From positions 62,001 through 126,000 of the forward strand of contig NW_026570349.1 in NCBI RefSeq assembly GCF_019649055.1: a DNA stretch of 64,000 bases, in the 5' to 3' direction. Position numbers and translations under genes: made by a program. Numbering within the stretch: position 1 is the stretch's first letter; each line of letters starts with the position of its first letter. Shown piece after piece: positions 13,250-23,312 of this stretch. The notes below the pieces were generated by a model, which searched no databases, was not told where the DNA came from, and saw only the letters and a list, made by a program, of their open reading frames with translations. This stretch comes from Paramacrobiotus metropolitanus (taxonomy: Eukaryota; Tardigrada; Eutardigrada; Parachela; Macrobiotidae).

Positions 13250-14112
13250 GTGACATTGTTTGGGTTTATACTTCTCCGCCCGGCACGGACATCTGGCTGA
13301 TCAACGAGGCCAAGGTAGGGCCGATAGTCCTATACTACCGTGTAATCCTTAGGTTTTTGGGAAATGTTATCACTGGTATACGAAAAAGGCTCGTTGGTGA
13401 TTTGATAGGTGAGCAAACTGCATTCCTTGTCGTCGCGATATCGTGATGAGCAACTAGAAATGGACGCTTGCATGCCGATGTACGAAGTGGAACTACCGTG
13501 GTTTCTGTAAGCTCTCTATATAGATATTACTTACGTTCAGATACGCAGTTACTTCGACGTCCTGAAAGTCATTAAATTTTGTCCTTTCGTCAACAGGCCT
13601 GAACGGTCGGTGCGCGACATGTTCTTCGAGAACGAAATGTACAATCGCCAGCGGCTAAATGCCGAAGAGATGCTGTGCATTATCGGCGAGAACAATCAGG
13701 CAGTACTGTATGTGTGCTTCCCCGGCAACGTCTTCTCCTGCTGTGGTGCCCCATGTCGTGCATCCCTGTGTTTATTATAGAAGGGATTTATCCATTGAGG
13801 AACGGCGATTAGTCCCTCGCGACGGCTTAGTGTTCCTGGGCACTTCGCAGATGGCCGCACTGCGGGACTATGTCGCTAAGTGCGGCGTGACCTTTACAGT
13901 TCTCACGGTAGCGTGCAGACGTAGCAGACATCGTATGCTTTTGCTTGTAGAACGGGCGGAATGGTGGAATCCGAGCGTACTATTTGCTGCGACTCGGAGT
14001 GGAAATTAACAGCGACATTGAGCAAGAAGAGAACGAGTACGTGCCGCAGTCAACACAAACCCAGCCAGTTTCCAGTTCAACGCAGACCTCAACGGACTGG
14101 AGTAATGTGGTG
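13250..14112 (+). pseudogene. Family B copy B1, lacking exon 1 and the zinc-finger exon
   Basis: Exons 2-6 of the family are recognisable: 13250-13314, 13409-13506, 13597-13707, 13781-13879 and 13951 onward. All splice signals are present, with the typical VWVYTSPPGTDIW, SSRYRDEQLEM, MYNRQRLNAEEM and LVFLGTSQMAAL patterns. The sequence before exon 2 matches family intron 1, but the MCRILNQRR exon is missing. In exon 6 a base is lost relative to B0, so the Gln/Thr-rich tail (compare 768-943) is read out of frame. No finger exon follows, only a decayed match near 14290-14320. The copy is truncated at both ends. Confidence 0.6.
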
Positions 14113-14199
14113 TACGTACATATTGCGTTGTAGCAACGACTGTCAGTTGTGTTTTGTTATTACTGTGCTACTAACATACTTACTTAATCATTCATGATC

Positions 14200-16160
14200 A
14201 GTTGTCGTACTAATGAACAGTTAATAAATACATGTATTAATAACCAGGAAAGTGCGGACCTCACAACTCACAAGTAATACTAAACGTGATTGACGAATCT
14301 GCTGACCGAGAAATGCATCGACTGCTAATTCTGTTCGAAATTCTAGTTATTTCTCCTACATAATCGTGTTACCCGATCGTGGACACTGGATAGCGTGGAT
14401 TGCATGGCTGTATGTATCTTTATGGTCTTGTTGGTGCCGAGTCTGAGCTGTATGGTTTATGATCATATTTGTGCGGGACATTTATGTCTTTATGGTGTTA
14501 TGCATTTATATGCATGAGTGTTTGTGACCGATGGTCAAGTGTGAATGAGAGGAGGCAGGACTAATCTGGCCTGCAGGAGCGGATGTGCAGTGGTCAGATT
14601 GGTGCGTGTGGTATTATAGCTTTTGTGGCTGTATGCGATATGAGCGTGTTGTGCGAGCATGCATATTGATGTGGTATATAAGTTGATGCAACTGTGTGGA
14701 GACGACACAGTTGTCGGGAGTGCAGCTGTCATGAAATAAAAGTTAAGCTTTTTCCCTGTGGTGTACGTTGTACGAGGTAGACGTAGTGCTGCAGGGTTTT
14801 AAGACATGTAAGTAAATTTCAATTCACCGAGCCGCGTTCGTCCACGCCACATTGTTGCCTGTCAAAAACGGCTTTGGCAAATTTTCGATCTAATTAATTT
14901 CGTACGTTTTGTGCATTTTGCTGTACGTAACTACGGTTTAATAAACGTTGGTACCTTGTTTGTTTACCTGACTGTGGCGTGTCTGGACTCGATCTCTAAA
15001 AATTCCCGCCCCGATCTTGTTTATACTATGTAGCTGTACCCACGCAGGGCCACGCTGCAAGTATTTCCCCTACACGCACTTTGCGGTCTAACTTAGTTAA
15101 ACGGCTACAGTCTTTGGTGCATCAGTTTTCTTCATAACTTGCAGCTGCGATTTGGTCCGCGCCTCTCCGTGTTACTAAACCGCTACACCATTTTATTATT
15201 TTTTTGTAAAAGCAAACATCTTCTACATTCATAACTGCTCCGTTTATCTTTTAAGCGCAAATCTGCGGTGGCATAACGTGGACAAGATAATGCCTATGTG
15301 TAAATACTATAAGCGCCACACACAACAAAGTAGCCACTTCACTTCGAATCCGTAGTTCGAACGAGGCACATTAACCGTTGTCACGCAGCGAGCGGTTACT
15401 AATTAAGGCAACCTCGACAGCACAAAATTGACGTTTTCGGCAATCAGAGAACGGCACTGCAATATTTCTAGGAACATTTTCCTGTGGTGCTGGAAAGGAT
15501 TACTTACTGAATATCATACGTGCACGTACACGTATGTATTAGTACATACTAAAGCATGATTAAACCTTCTACCACAAATAGTAACATTTCATGTAGTACC
15601 TTGAACGCTGTCTTCTTTACGGCAAGAGCAGCGGATCTGTGCCGATTTTCTGATTAAATATCAACTTTTTGCCCCTAGCAGTAGAGTATGTTACTAGTTA
15701 CGTGTTTCCAATTGCTGCTATGGATGCCCAATGCTCTCTTACCGGCTTGACTGTTGGACTATGAACCGCGCGAGCATTGCTTGGCTTTTATCGCACTAAC
15801 ACTTGAAGTAAGCTGTGCATGAGCCGTATCTAGGCTGAAATCACGATTTATTTTTACAAGCGAGTAATATACTTTATAGTGTACAATTGTGCATAATATC
15901 AAAATATTGGACATGTGTTGTCATTATGTGCTCTTATCATTGAAGTTTACGGCAATTAGCAGGTGTGATTTCTAGTGCTTCCAAAGAAGACTGCGGCATT
16001 CTATTAAAATATCTTTAGTCTGTCCTGCGTTAAACCCAAAATATCGTATCTGCTTCTAAACGCTGTTTAAATCGCATTCGAAATACTCCACTAGCTATTT
16101 ATTCTGCCGAGAAAACGAAAGAAAAAGCCTGCAAACCTTTGTAAAGCTGCTGAGTCTAAG
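14200..16160. other. Intergenic; promoter-like and poly(A)-like signals only
   Basis: A TATATAAG at about 14675 is followed some 60 bp later by ATGAAATAAAAG, and another AATAAA lies near 14940. These could belong to a promoter, an old solo LTR or a retrotransposon fragment. I found no matching terminal repeats or coding sequence. The rest is AT-rich spacer leading to the kinase gene. Confidence 0.35.
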
Positions 16161-18585
16161 ATGAGCGGTGGGCGCATAGCAATGTTAGGTATGGAGTCTG
16201 ATTCCGATACGCTGCCTGACACGCCTGCTGCTCCAGGTAATATAATATATAGCAATGCAAACGTTTACATACAAGTCTTATTGTTTGGCTACAAGTTGTA
16301 CAATATGCAATAAATCTAAACATGTAACCGAAATCGTTGTAGCTTAATTACGTCCGTAAATTACTTCTAGGGTCCAAAATTTCTAGGGTACATAAATACG
16401 TACAGTACGCCCATAAAAAAGTAACTAAAAATAAACAAATTTTAAAAAAAGAATGTGGAATTGATACGGCACTTATTTTCTAGTGACACCCTCTTGCGCA
16501 GAGAATGTCGACTGCCAGAACATTCGGCGTATTGTTAGCGCCGTCGTGGACCAGGCAGTGCAGTTACCGTATTGCCACGGGGGAATTTATCTAGAAAACA
16601 TTTCCATGTGCGGTGACCAGCCAGTAACTCTGGGCGATGCTAAGAAACTGCTGAGTCTATGGTTGACGTGGATATTCCGTGGCTCTCGAAATGTGGCATA
16701 CATTCCACCGGAGGGCGTTTCAGCACTGCCACATTTAACCGGCGACACTTCCAAAGCCGATGCCTGGGCGGTTGGATGTGTGACCATTCAGCTCCTTAAT
16801 GCCAATCAACCGCTTCAACTTGTCCGGTATATGCGGTTTACCTCCAGTATCGTGGCTCTTCAAATGGAGCAGCCATTACTTCCGAAACTGCAGGCCCTGT
16901 ATTCCGGAGCGGGCCAGGAGAGCGATCTCGTGATTGGTCCCCAGATGGAGTTGCTTTGTCCGATTCCGTGCGCTTGCGAGGATTTCCTGAGCCGCTGTTT
17001 GAAGCGCGACCCGGCTAAGCGGTGGAGTTTGCAGCAGTTGCGTGCTCATCCATTTCTGGATATGAGTAAATCCGCTGATGACCTTTTCGCACTGGACTCA
17101 ACGTTTTACCAACACACACTGCTCTTTGATGATATGTTTATGGTGTCGAAGCTACAGAGACATCCGTTTTTAAAGGCTGAAAACACTTTGTCGCCGCATC
17201 AACTAGGCGAACTTGTGCATAAGAACTCTAGCACCCGCCCACCGCAACTGGTGGATGTTTTACACTTTGGAATGTACAGGAGTAAAGACAAAGAATTGCA
17301 GGAACAACGTGAATTAGCGATTACAGCCGTCAGACAACTGGTAGACGCATTGCCGACTGATGTCAGTGCAGACGCAGAAACAAGAGATTGGGCTAATATC
17401 TACAAGGTGCGAGCGTTGCAGATCGGCGCTAGAAACCTTGTGCAACATTTTGGCTGCCAGTTAGTCGAGCCGGGCGACCGTATTTTTCCCATGGAGCTGC
17501 AGGTTATCACGGAACACTGTACAGGTAAGAGCAACAGGTCTAATGTGGCATGGAAAGCTGTCAGTCCGGAACTGCTCTCAGAATTCATGATGCTCTCTAA
17601 CTAAATAATAATTCTTTAATTAATTAGTTCTAACTAATTTACTAATTTCTTTAATTCTTCCTTCTCTTCCTTAATTTGAAGAAATTTCTTTAAAACATTC
17701 ATGCAAGTTATTATGCAACCATCGAGGCAGGTATTTATGCAGTTCCCTGTTTATGCAAAATACTTCTAACTGAATTTAGTTAGCAAGATGTTATTTGCGT
17801 GTGCACTTTGTGACTGGCAAAAGTATAATGCCAACAATCGCTTATAACTTGTGCAAATACGAGTAGCTTTACGAGTGTAATTCTAAAAGTCTAACCACAT
17901 TTTATCAGGAGGCTCTTTCCACGACGCCGCTCAGTACAGACTACCGCTCGACATCATTGCCAAATGGACACGGCAGGTGCTGCAAGGCCTGCAATATCTC
18001 CACGGACACCGCATCGCCCATCGCAACATCCGGAGCAACAGCATCTTTTTCAGTCACCCCGATTACCGGGGGCCCATCAAGATCGGAGGTTTCCAGTACC
18101 TGCGAAATACCGACACGGATCCCTCTGGGCGATGTGAATGGGTTTTTCGGCCAGGTAGTAATGATGATGGACGGTTCGCCTCTCCGGAAATCATTGACAT
18201 GCACAGTGCGGATGCGAGGATGGGAGAGCAGTGTGCCGTCTGGAGTTTGGGCTGTGTTGTACTGCATTTAGTCAGCGGTCAGCCACCGCTGTACACCGGC
18301 GCCAAAAATCGACCGATCATAATAGAAATGGCGGTGCTGTACCATCTGAACAACGGGCCCAGGAAGTTGCCGTGTATTTACGACTGGATACCTAGCACTG
18401 TTCAGAACTTCATTAAGGCATGTCTGCAATTTGATCCTCAGCAACGACTAACGGTTGTCGATCTCTTGCAAAGAGTAGGAAGTGGAGTGTTTGAAGAAAT
18501 TGGTGCGGATGCCGAGTACTTGACACATCGTAGCGGCGAGCCCCTTCGTGATGATATTGTGGAGTACTGGAAAAATGTTTCTTAA
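16161..18585 (+). CDS. Two-domain pseudokinase-like protein, 597 aa, 3 exons
   Basis: Exons are 16161-16236, 16484-17524 and 17909-18585; the phases agree and give 597 residues. The first kinase unit (about residues 30-215) is only a C-lobe. The catalytic loop reads HGGIYLEN instead of HRDxxxxN, the DFG position reads LGD, the APE motif is PPEG, and KADAWAVGC and CLKRDPAKRW are typical late motifs. The second unit begins near 345 with a weak N-lobe and the hinge HCTGGSFHD, which is created exactly by the last splice. It continues with HRNIRSNS in place of HRD, IGGF in place of DFG, SPEI and WSLGC. Neither unit has a clear VAIK lysine or catalytic Asp, so both look inactive; such proteins usually act as scaffolds or regulators. 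Without the last splice the frame would stop at 17604. The substrate and pathway are unknown. Confidence 0.7.
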
Positions 18586-18610
18586 TGTTATGGCAGCTGG
18601 TTCGCTCGTT

Positions 18611-19136
18611 AGTCGTTATCGCATGTCGTAGTTTGCGTTAGTAACGGCACACCGACAACTCGCTGTCCACTATCCTGCTGACCGACAACTTGCTGGCGAC
18701 TTTCTGCTGACCGACGAAATGTTGACCCGCCAGTTTGTTGAAACGACAAATCGCTGAACGACATTTCGCTGAACGACATTTTGTGAACACCGGCAACTTG
18801 CTGCCGACAATTTTCGGACTTGAGAAACCCAAGAAACCTAAGAAACCTAAGAAAACTAAGAAACCTAAGGAACCTAAGAACCCTAAGAAATCTGAGAATA
18901 AACAACAAAAAGTTAAGAAAACTCAAAAACTAACGTCCCAAACTTGACAGCAAGTTGTCGGTCAGCGAAAATGTTTCAACAAAACGTCGGTCAACAACTT
19001 AGCCGAAAAGCAAATTGTCGGTCAACAAGTTGTCGGTCAGCGAGTTGTGTAAGTCAGCAACATGTCGGTCAGCAAATGGTCGGCCAGCAATTTGTAGGTC
19101 GACGAATTGACGGTTAGGGGCACGGTAGTAACGACT
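18611..19136. mobile_element. Foldback-type inverted-repeat element with internal short repeats
   Basis: The ends carry AGTCGTTA (18611-18618) and its reverse complement TAACGACT (19129-19136). The left arm (about 18640-18820) repeats variants of TTGCTGACCGACAAC. The right arm (about 18950-19110) repeats the reverse complement (GTTGTCGGTCAGCAA), so the whole element can fold into a long hairpin. The centre (about 18826-18900) is a tandem 9-bp repeat, AAGAAACCT. The arrangement resembles Foldback elements of Drosophila, whose long arms also hold short tandem repeats. It has no coding capacity, and the Lys/Pro-rich frame in the centre is a by-product of the 9-bp repeat. It lies 26 bp after the kinase stop codon. 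Confidence 0.6.
18826..18900 (+). repeat. 9-bp tandem repeat in foldback core
   Basis: About seven or eight imperfect copies of AAGAAACCT run head to tail between the two inverted arms. Confidence 0.75.
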
Positions 19137-20145
19137 TGTCTCCTTCTTCTTAAGTGTTGGTCCAACTTCCGTAGACAAATTAATTACGCTTCTGTTAATT
19201 GCAATTCCTAAAACATATCACTGTCTCCAGCTATCTACCGTTATCTTGCTAGACAAGGCGACCAGGCACAGTACTACCTCACCAGAATTTTCGGTCTGGT
19301 TACTTTCGTTTTCCTAGCTGCGCGTTAGATTTTAGAACTGCAGCAACATTCGGCTGCACAGTACATGAGGCGTTCTTTTAGGCGCTGTGGCTTAGTGAAA
19401 AAGATTTTGGGATACGCTGTGATTTTCTGTTACAGCGACTTACCTCAAATCATTTGTACGAGTACATACATGTACATGCAGTTAGCCTATCGGTACAATC
19501 TGTATACGATGGCTAGCAATATGTGTTTGGATTGTGGATGCAGACGTTATGTAGGAAGCAGCGATCGTCTCGACACAGGTGACACCGCATTCTAGGCACA
19601 ATTCCCTTTGTCTCGAAACGTTGTGCATCGTGCGCTCGTGTGCGAGGTGCCATGCAGTTCCGGTTTTGCTGGAATGTCGGTTGAAACAAAAGCACGGCAC
19701 ACGATGTTGTGAAGATCGCCAAGCCGTGGATGGTTGTCGACGGAAAAAGAGCAAGATAACCGTGACGTTCACATCGGCCTACAGGCCCGTGGCACTTCAT
19801 CCAACTCCATTTAACCGTTAATCACCCGTAATTTACAGTTGTTAGTTTACTGATTCTGCACAAGTCCTCAAGAAAAACGATTTTAATTGGGCCGCATATA
19901 TATATTTGTTGTTCAGGAAGCGATTGGATTTTTATGTTTATTTTAATATTAAGTTAAGATGTCAATTATTGTTAATTAATTATAGCAAGTCAATCGTCAA
20001 CGACTTTGTTAGCCTCTAGCTGGTACGTAAGTCACCCATAACCAGCCCAGTAAGAAAGTGCGATTTCAAAAAACTGTATAAAAACAAACTTAAAATTTGT
20101 GAGTACGGCTGAGTAACCAAAAGTGACAACAGTATTATCCGGAGC
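19137..20145. other. Intergenic with a fragment shared with family B copy B2
   Basis: About 19428-19500 (TTCTGTTACAGCGACTT and following) resembles 44085-44160 at the end of family B copy B2. That makes it a small dispersed repeat or a gene fragment. The overlapping open frames at 19482-19821 show no recognisable domain. The stretch after about 19850 is AT-rich spacer. Confidence 0.35.
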
Positions 20146-20889
20146 TCAGATAATCCCATTTCTGACAGTGCTGGTCAAATACGCATGCTTCAATAGCTGG
20201 GCCGCTTCTTCACGATTCTTTCGGTCGAAGATTAAGCAGGACTGCATGAACTGTAATAAAAGTGCGTCCAGTCCATAATTTGTAAGTTGGGATGGCAGTT
20301 TTGGTTTGGCCAAGCGTTTTGCCACGTGGAACATAACGGAAGTTCCGGACAACAGTTCGTTTCCGTAGGAATAGTGACACGGGTCCCACTCCCAGCTGCT
20401 AGTACCGTTTGCGCTGCTGGTCTTGAAATATTTACAAATTGTCGGTATCTCCCCGGTGCTTAATTGTATAGCAACACAGTCAACGCTCCAGATATCTGTC
20501 TTACCACATACCGGTCCACCATCGTGACACAGCCACGGCAAAAGCTCGGGTGCCGAATAAACGGCAGTATAGCACTGCAGGTCGCGTGTACCTTCCATTT
20601 CACCCGCACTGTGCAGCTATCAGTAATAGCAGCGCCGTCGAAATCAACGATTACCACTTTTTCACCTGAGCAGGTTGAGGTGAGCATTAGATTCCCTGGC
20701 TTGATGTCATAATGAACAATTCTGTGGTTTTGGCAAAACTGGTGGTGTAGATAGGCAAAACTGGTTTTGGCAAAACTGGTGGTGGTCCCTTCAGCAAATC
20801 TCGAAAAAAGTTTCGAATTTGTTCGTGCGGAAGCCCGCTGCTTGGCCTGTTATGGATGTTCTTCTTCGCCCAATCGCTTAAATTAATAC
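20146..20889 (-). pseudogene. Broken protein kinase gene
   Basis: The minus strand reads like the middle and C-lobe of a kinase. It starts at an acceptor (TTCGCAG before 20889) with GINLSDWAKK and GLPHEQIRNFF. The catalytic loop is HYDIKPGN (HRD to HYD), then VIVDFDG (DFG to DFDG), SAPELL, GKTDIWSVDC and a late FDRKNREEA motif. Two defects break the frame. About 20 bases containing TTTTGCCAAAACCAG are duplicated around 20735-20790, just before the YLHH motif. A one-base shift near 20598 separates the DFDG frame from the APE frame. No N-lobe exon was identified. It may be related to the intact gene at 16161-18585, but it keeps more of the active-site residues. Confidence 0.6.
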
Positions 20890-21949
20890 CTGCGAAATCA
20901 TTCTTTACAAATTAATAATATTTTGATTTTTTGAAGTGGGTGACACGTGCAAACAGTTTCTGATTATGGTGCGCTCAATACCTCTGCACAATGTTCGATA
21001 GAGTGCCGGCGCCGACATCTATTATTATCATTTATATTGACCGCTACATTTACTGCTTAGTTTACAGTGCGTTTACAATTTCCTCTTTCGTTTTAGCACT
21101 TACAGATACAGCTCAAACAAGCGCGTCTCTGTTCGAGCCCAGTACTGGCGATATCTGCGCACTGTTTGCACCCGGGTTGTTAACTTATTCGAAAAACTTT
21201 TGAGCCGTGAACTGTTCGTTGTTTTTGGTAAGCTTTCAGTCTTTGATAAACTTTAAAATTGTACAAAACAATTATAGGAGTACGACTTTAAAATATATAA
21301 TGCAAAACAAATATGACAAAAAAAGCAAATAAGACAAAAAGCAAATATCACAAGTCATTGCAAAAGGACTTCTGTTATGTTTTCCATGTCTGGCAAACAG
21401 TCTATAAAGCATTGCGCGTTCCCTCATTGAATGTGGGCGGTTGATGGACAAGCGCTGCCGGAAAGCTTTAAACGAATACAATTTATTCCAAGAATTTAAT
21501 CGTTGATTTGCTAAGGCGTTTATTATCTTTGGCCGATTACTTTCATTTAAATTTTTATACTTCGCTTGTTTTCATATTCCTGTCACTTTAACTATACAGT
21601 TTCATTTTCCGGTCACCAGGTAGCAAAATGTCCTAATAAAACAAAATTCACAGAAATGGTTAGTTTTCATAAAAACGACCTCTCTCATTAAATTTGGAGG
21701 CCGGTAAACATGGCAAAATAAAAAGCAAGTTGTGCGATCAGCAGCTATTCAAGTAGTGCGAAAAATGTGCGGTCATACCAGTGAACGGTGACCGGAATAT
21801 GAAACCATTCACTTAAAGTGACCGCAATGTGAGAAATAGCGAAGTAGCTAAGTTGCTGCCCTGCAAACCATACAAATTTAAAAGTTTTCTAGTAGAATTA
21901 AATAGAATCTCTGGCAATGCTGGTGACAGATGACACTCTGAAAATCAAT
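20890..21949. other. Spacer before the LTR element
   Basis: No gene is supported. Open frames at 20991-21203 and 21272-21481 are short and AT-rich. The last bases (ending GTAC at 21950-21953) are the target site of the LTR element. Confidence 0.5.
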
Positions 21950-21953
21950 GTAC
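21950..21953. repeat. Target-site duplication (left copy)
   Basis: GTAC here and GTAC at 42276-42279 flank the two LTRs. Four bp is within the usual 4-6 bp range for LTR elements. Confidence 0.8.
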
Positions 21954-22520
21954 TGACGTATGGGAGTAGGATCATACGCCGGATGTACGTACGGATGCTG
22001 ACTGTCCGCCTTTCACCTGCAACACAACGGATAATCTAGTCAATCAATGCTGTGATTTGCTGTTCTCTTTTACTAGCGATGTACATGATGTCATAACGCA
22101 AAGTCTATATAAGTTCTTGTTACTTCTAATATCGGAATCGGTAGTCTGAGATTTACTTCTGAGACTGCTTTCTAATTACGATTTCCTAGCGTTGTGAACT
22201 GTGATGTGAATTGGATAAAGAGACAGCAATACTTGTTCCTACTGAAGTGCATAGTTGTTCCCGGATTATCGCTTAGTATACAGGTTTGCTCGTGACACAA
22301 TCGTCCTAGCTCTTGCCGATCCTCACAGGACTTACGACCGGAAGTTGTGGTTAGCGTGTTCCTGAGGGATTCCTGAGTTCCTGATTCGTTCGTCCTATTT
22401 CCACCATAGTTCTTCTGTTACAGTTTGAGAGTACGAGTGCCTACCGATTGAGCATTACAGGCGTGGAAGAGTAAAGATTGTTCATGGAGCCTTAATCGGC
22501 GTGAACGCTTATACACGACA
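21954..22520 (+). repeat. 5' LTR (567 bp)
   Basis: It begins TGACGTATGG and ends CACGACA, with a TATA box TATATAAG at 22106-22113 as the likely promoter. Compared by eye with the 3' LTR, the only difference is two instead of three copies of the 8-bp unit GAGTTCCT, near 22375. Confidence 0.93.
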
Positions 22521-22537
22521 TGGCGCCCACCGGTGTC
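22521..22537 (+). promoter_or_regulatory. Primer-binding site
   Basis: TGGCGCCCACCGGTGTC starts directly after the CA end of the 5' LTR. TGGCGCCCA is the start of primer-binding sites complementary to tRNA-Lys type 3' ends in retroviruses and gypsy elements. The rest does not match that tRNA well, so the exact primer tRNA is uncertain. Confidence 0.7.
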
Positions 22538-23312
22538 TTTTAATTTTCCCGATGTAACTGAAAATTATTGGTGGAACGTTTGATGGTAATTTATTGGTAA
22601 AAAGTGGTCCGTTTTTGAAAGGCGTCGAACCGCAAAGGTACGCCGAAGGAGGTCAGCGTTCCCGATCTGGCCTAGTTTAATTTATTTTCAGCGAGCTTCC
22701 TCGCAATTGTGAGCTTCCTCACTGGTGAGCTTCCTCGCCAATTAAATTAATCACTTAATTTAAATTGGACCGTAGGAATTAAGCAGTCGAAACCTTAAAG
22801 GTCGGCTGTGCTAAATAAACCAGTACTGTGTGGGTAATTTCCGGGTTGTCTGCGCAAAGCAGTAACCGCGGTGAATAAAGCGTAATCTGCAGTGTCAGTG
22901 TACCTGGCCTGCAGATAGAGCAGATAGTAGGCACCGAGCCATTGTCAGTGGCCAGGTGAGATAACGATCTCCAGCAGACTGATATAGGCAAGCCGCAAGC
23001 GGTAGCCAAAATCAGCAGCTAGAGAGAGTTCACTGTGAAAAAAGGTAAACACCGGTAGACGGTGATTGACCTGTGAATTTTAAATTACTGTAGCACGCAA
23101 AGTGCAGCAGTGTAATTTTAGGAATTTGTTACAGTCGAAACCGCAAAGGTCGACTGTCAGTAAACTATCACTGAACAATTCAAACCTAAAAGGAGGATTG
23201 GGAAGTGACGTAGTAGTAATTGCACAATTGCAATTTCGGAAGCAGTAGCACAATCGCTGCTGTACGTAATATTGTAAATAGCCGCAAAGGTTATTTAAAA
23301 TAAAAAGCAGAA
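22538..23312 (+). promoter_or_regulatory. Leader with repeated hairpin motifs and possible splice donor
   Basis: There is no ORF. The motif CGAAACCGCAAAGGT or close variants recurs near 22627, 22787, 23135 and 23281. At 23132-23156 it sits in a hairpin (CAGTCGA pairing with TCGACTG). At 22784-22808 the same hairpin recurs with one G-U wobble (CAGTCGA with TCGGCTG). Three copies of GAGCTTCCTC lie at about 22690-22735. Such leader hairpins could be packaging or dimer signals. AAAAAAG/GTAAAC at about 23045 is a candidate splice donor for downstream ORFs. Confidence 0.5.

Noticed and set aside
14390-15010. Solo LTR suggested by TATATAAG and AATAAA
   Set aside because: I found no TG..CA ends, no target duplication and no second copy in the window.
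17525-17604. Kinase gene ending at the stop at 17602-17604
   Set aside because: A strong donor (ACAG/GTAAGA) before the stop joins in phase to an exon that completes a kinase hinge, so two genes are less likely than one.
18735-18947. Lys/Pro-rich ORF in the foldback core
   Set aside because: It is the translation of a 9-bp satellite repeat within an inverted-repeat element.
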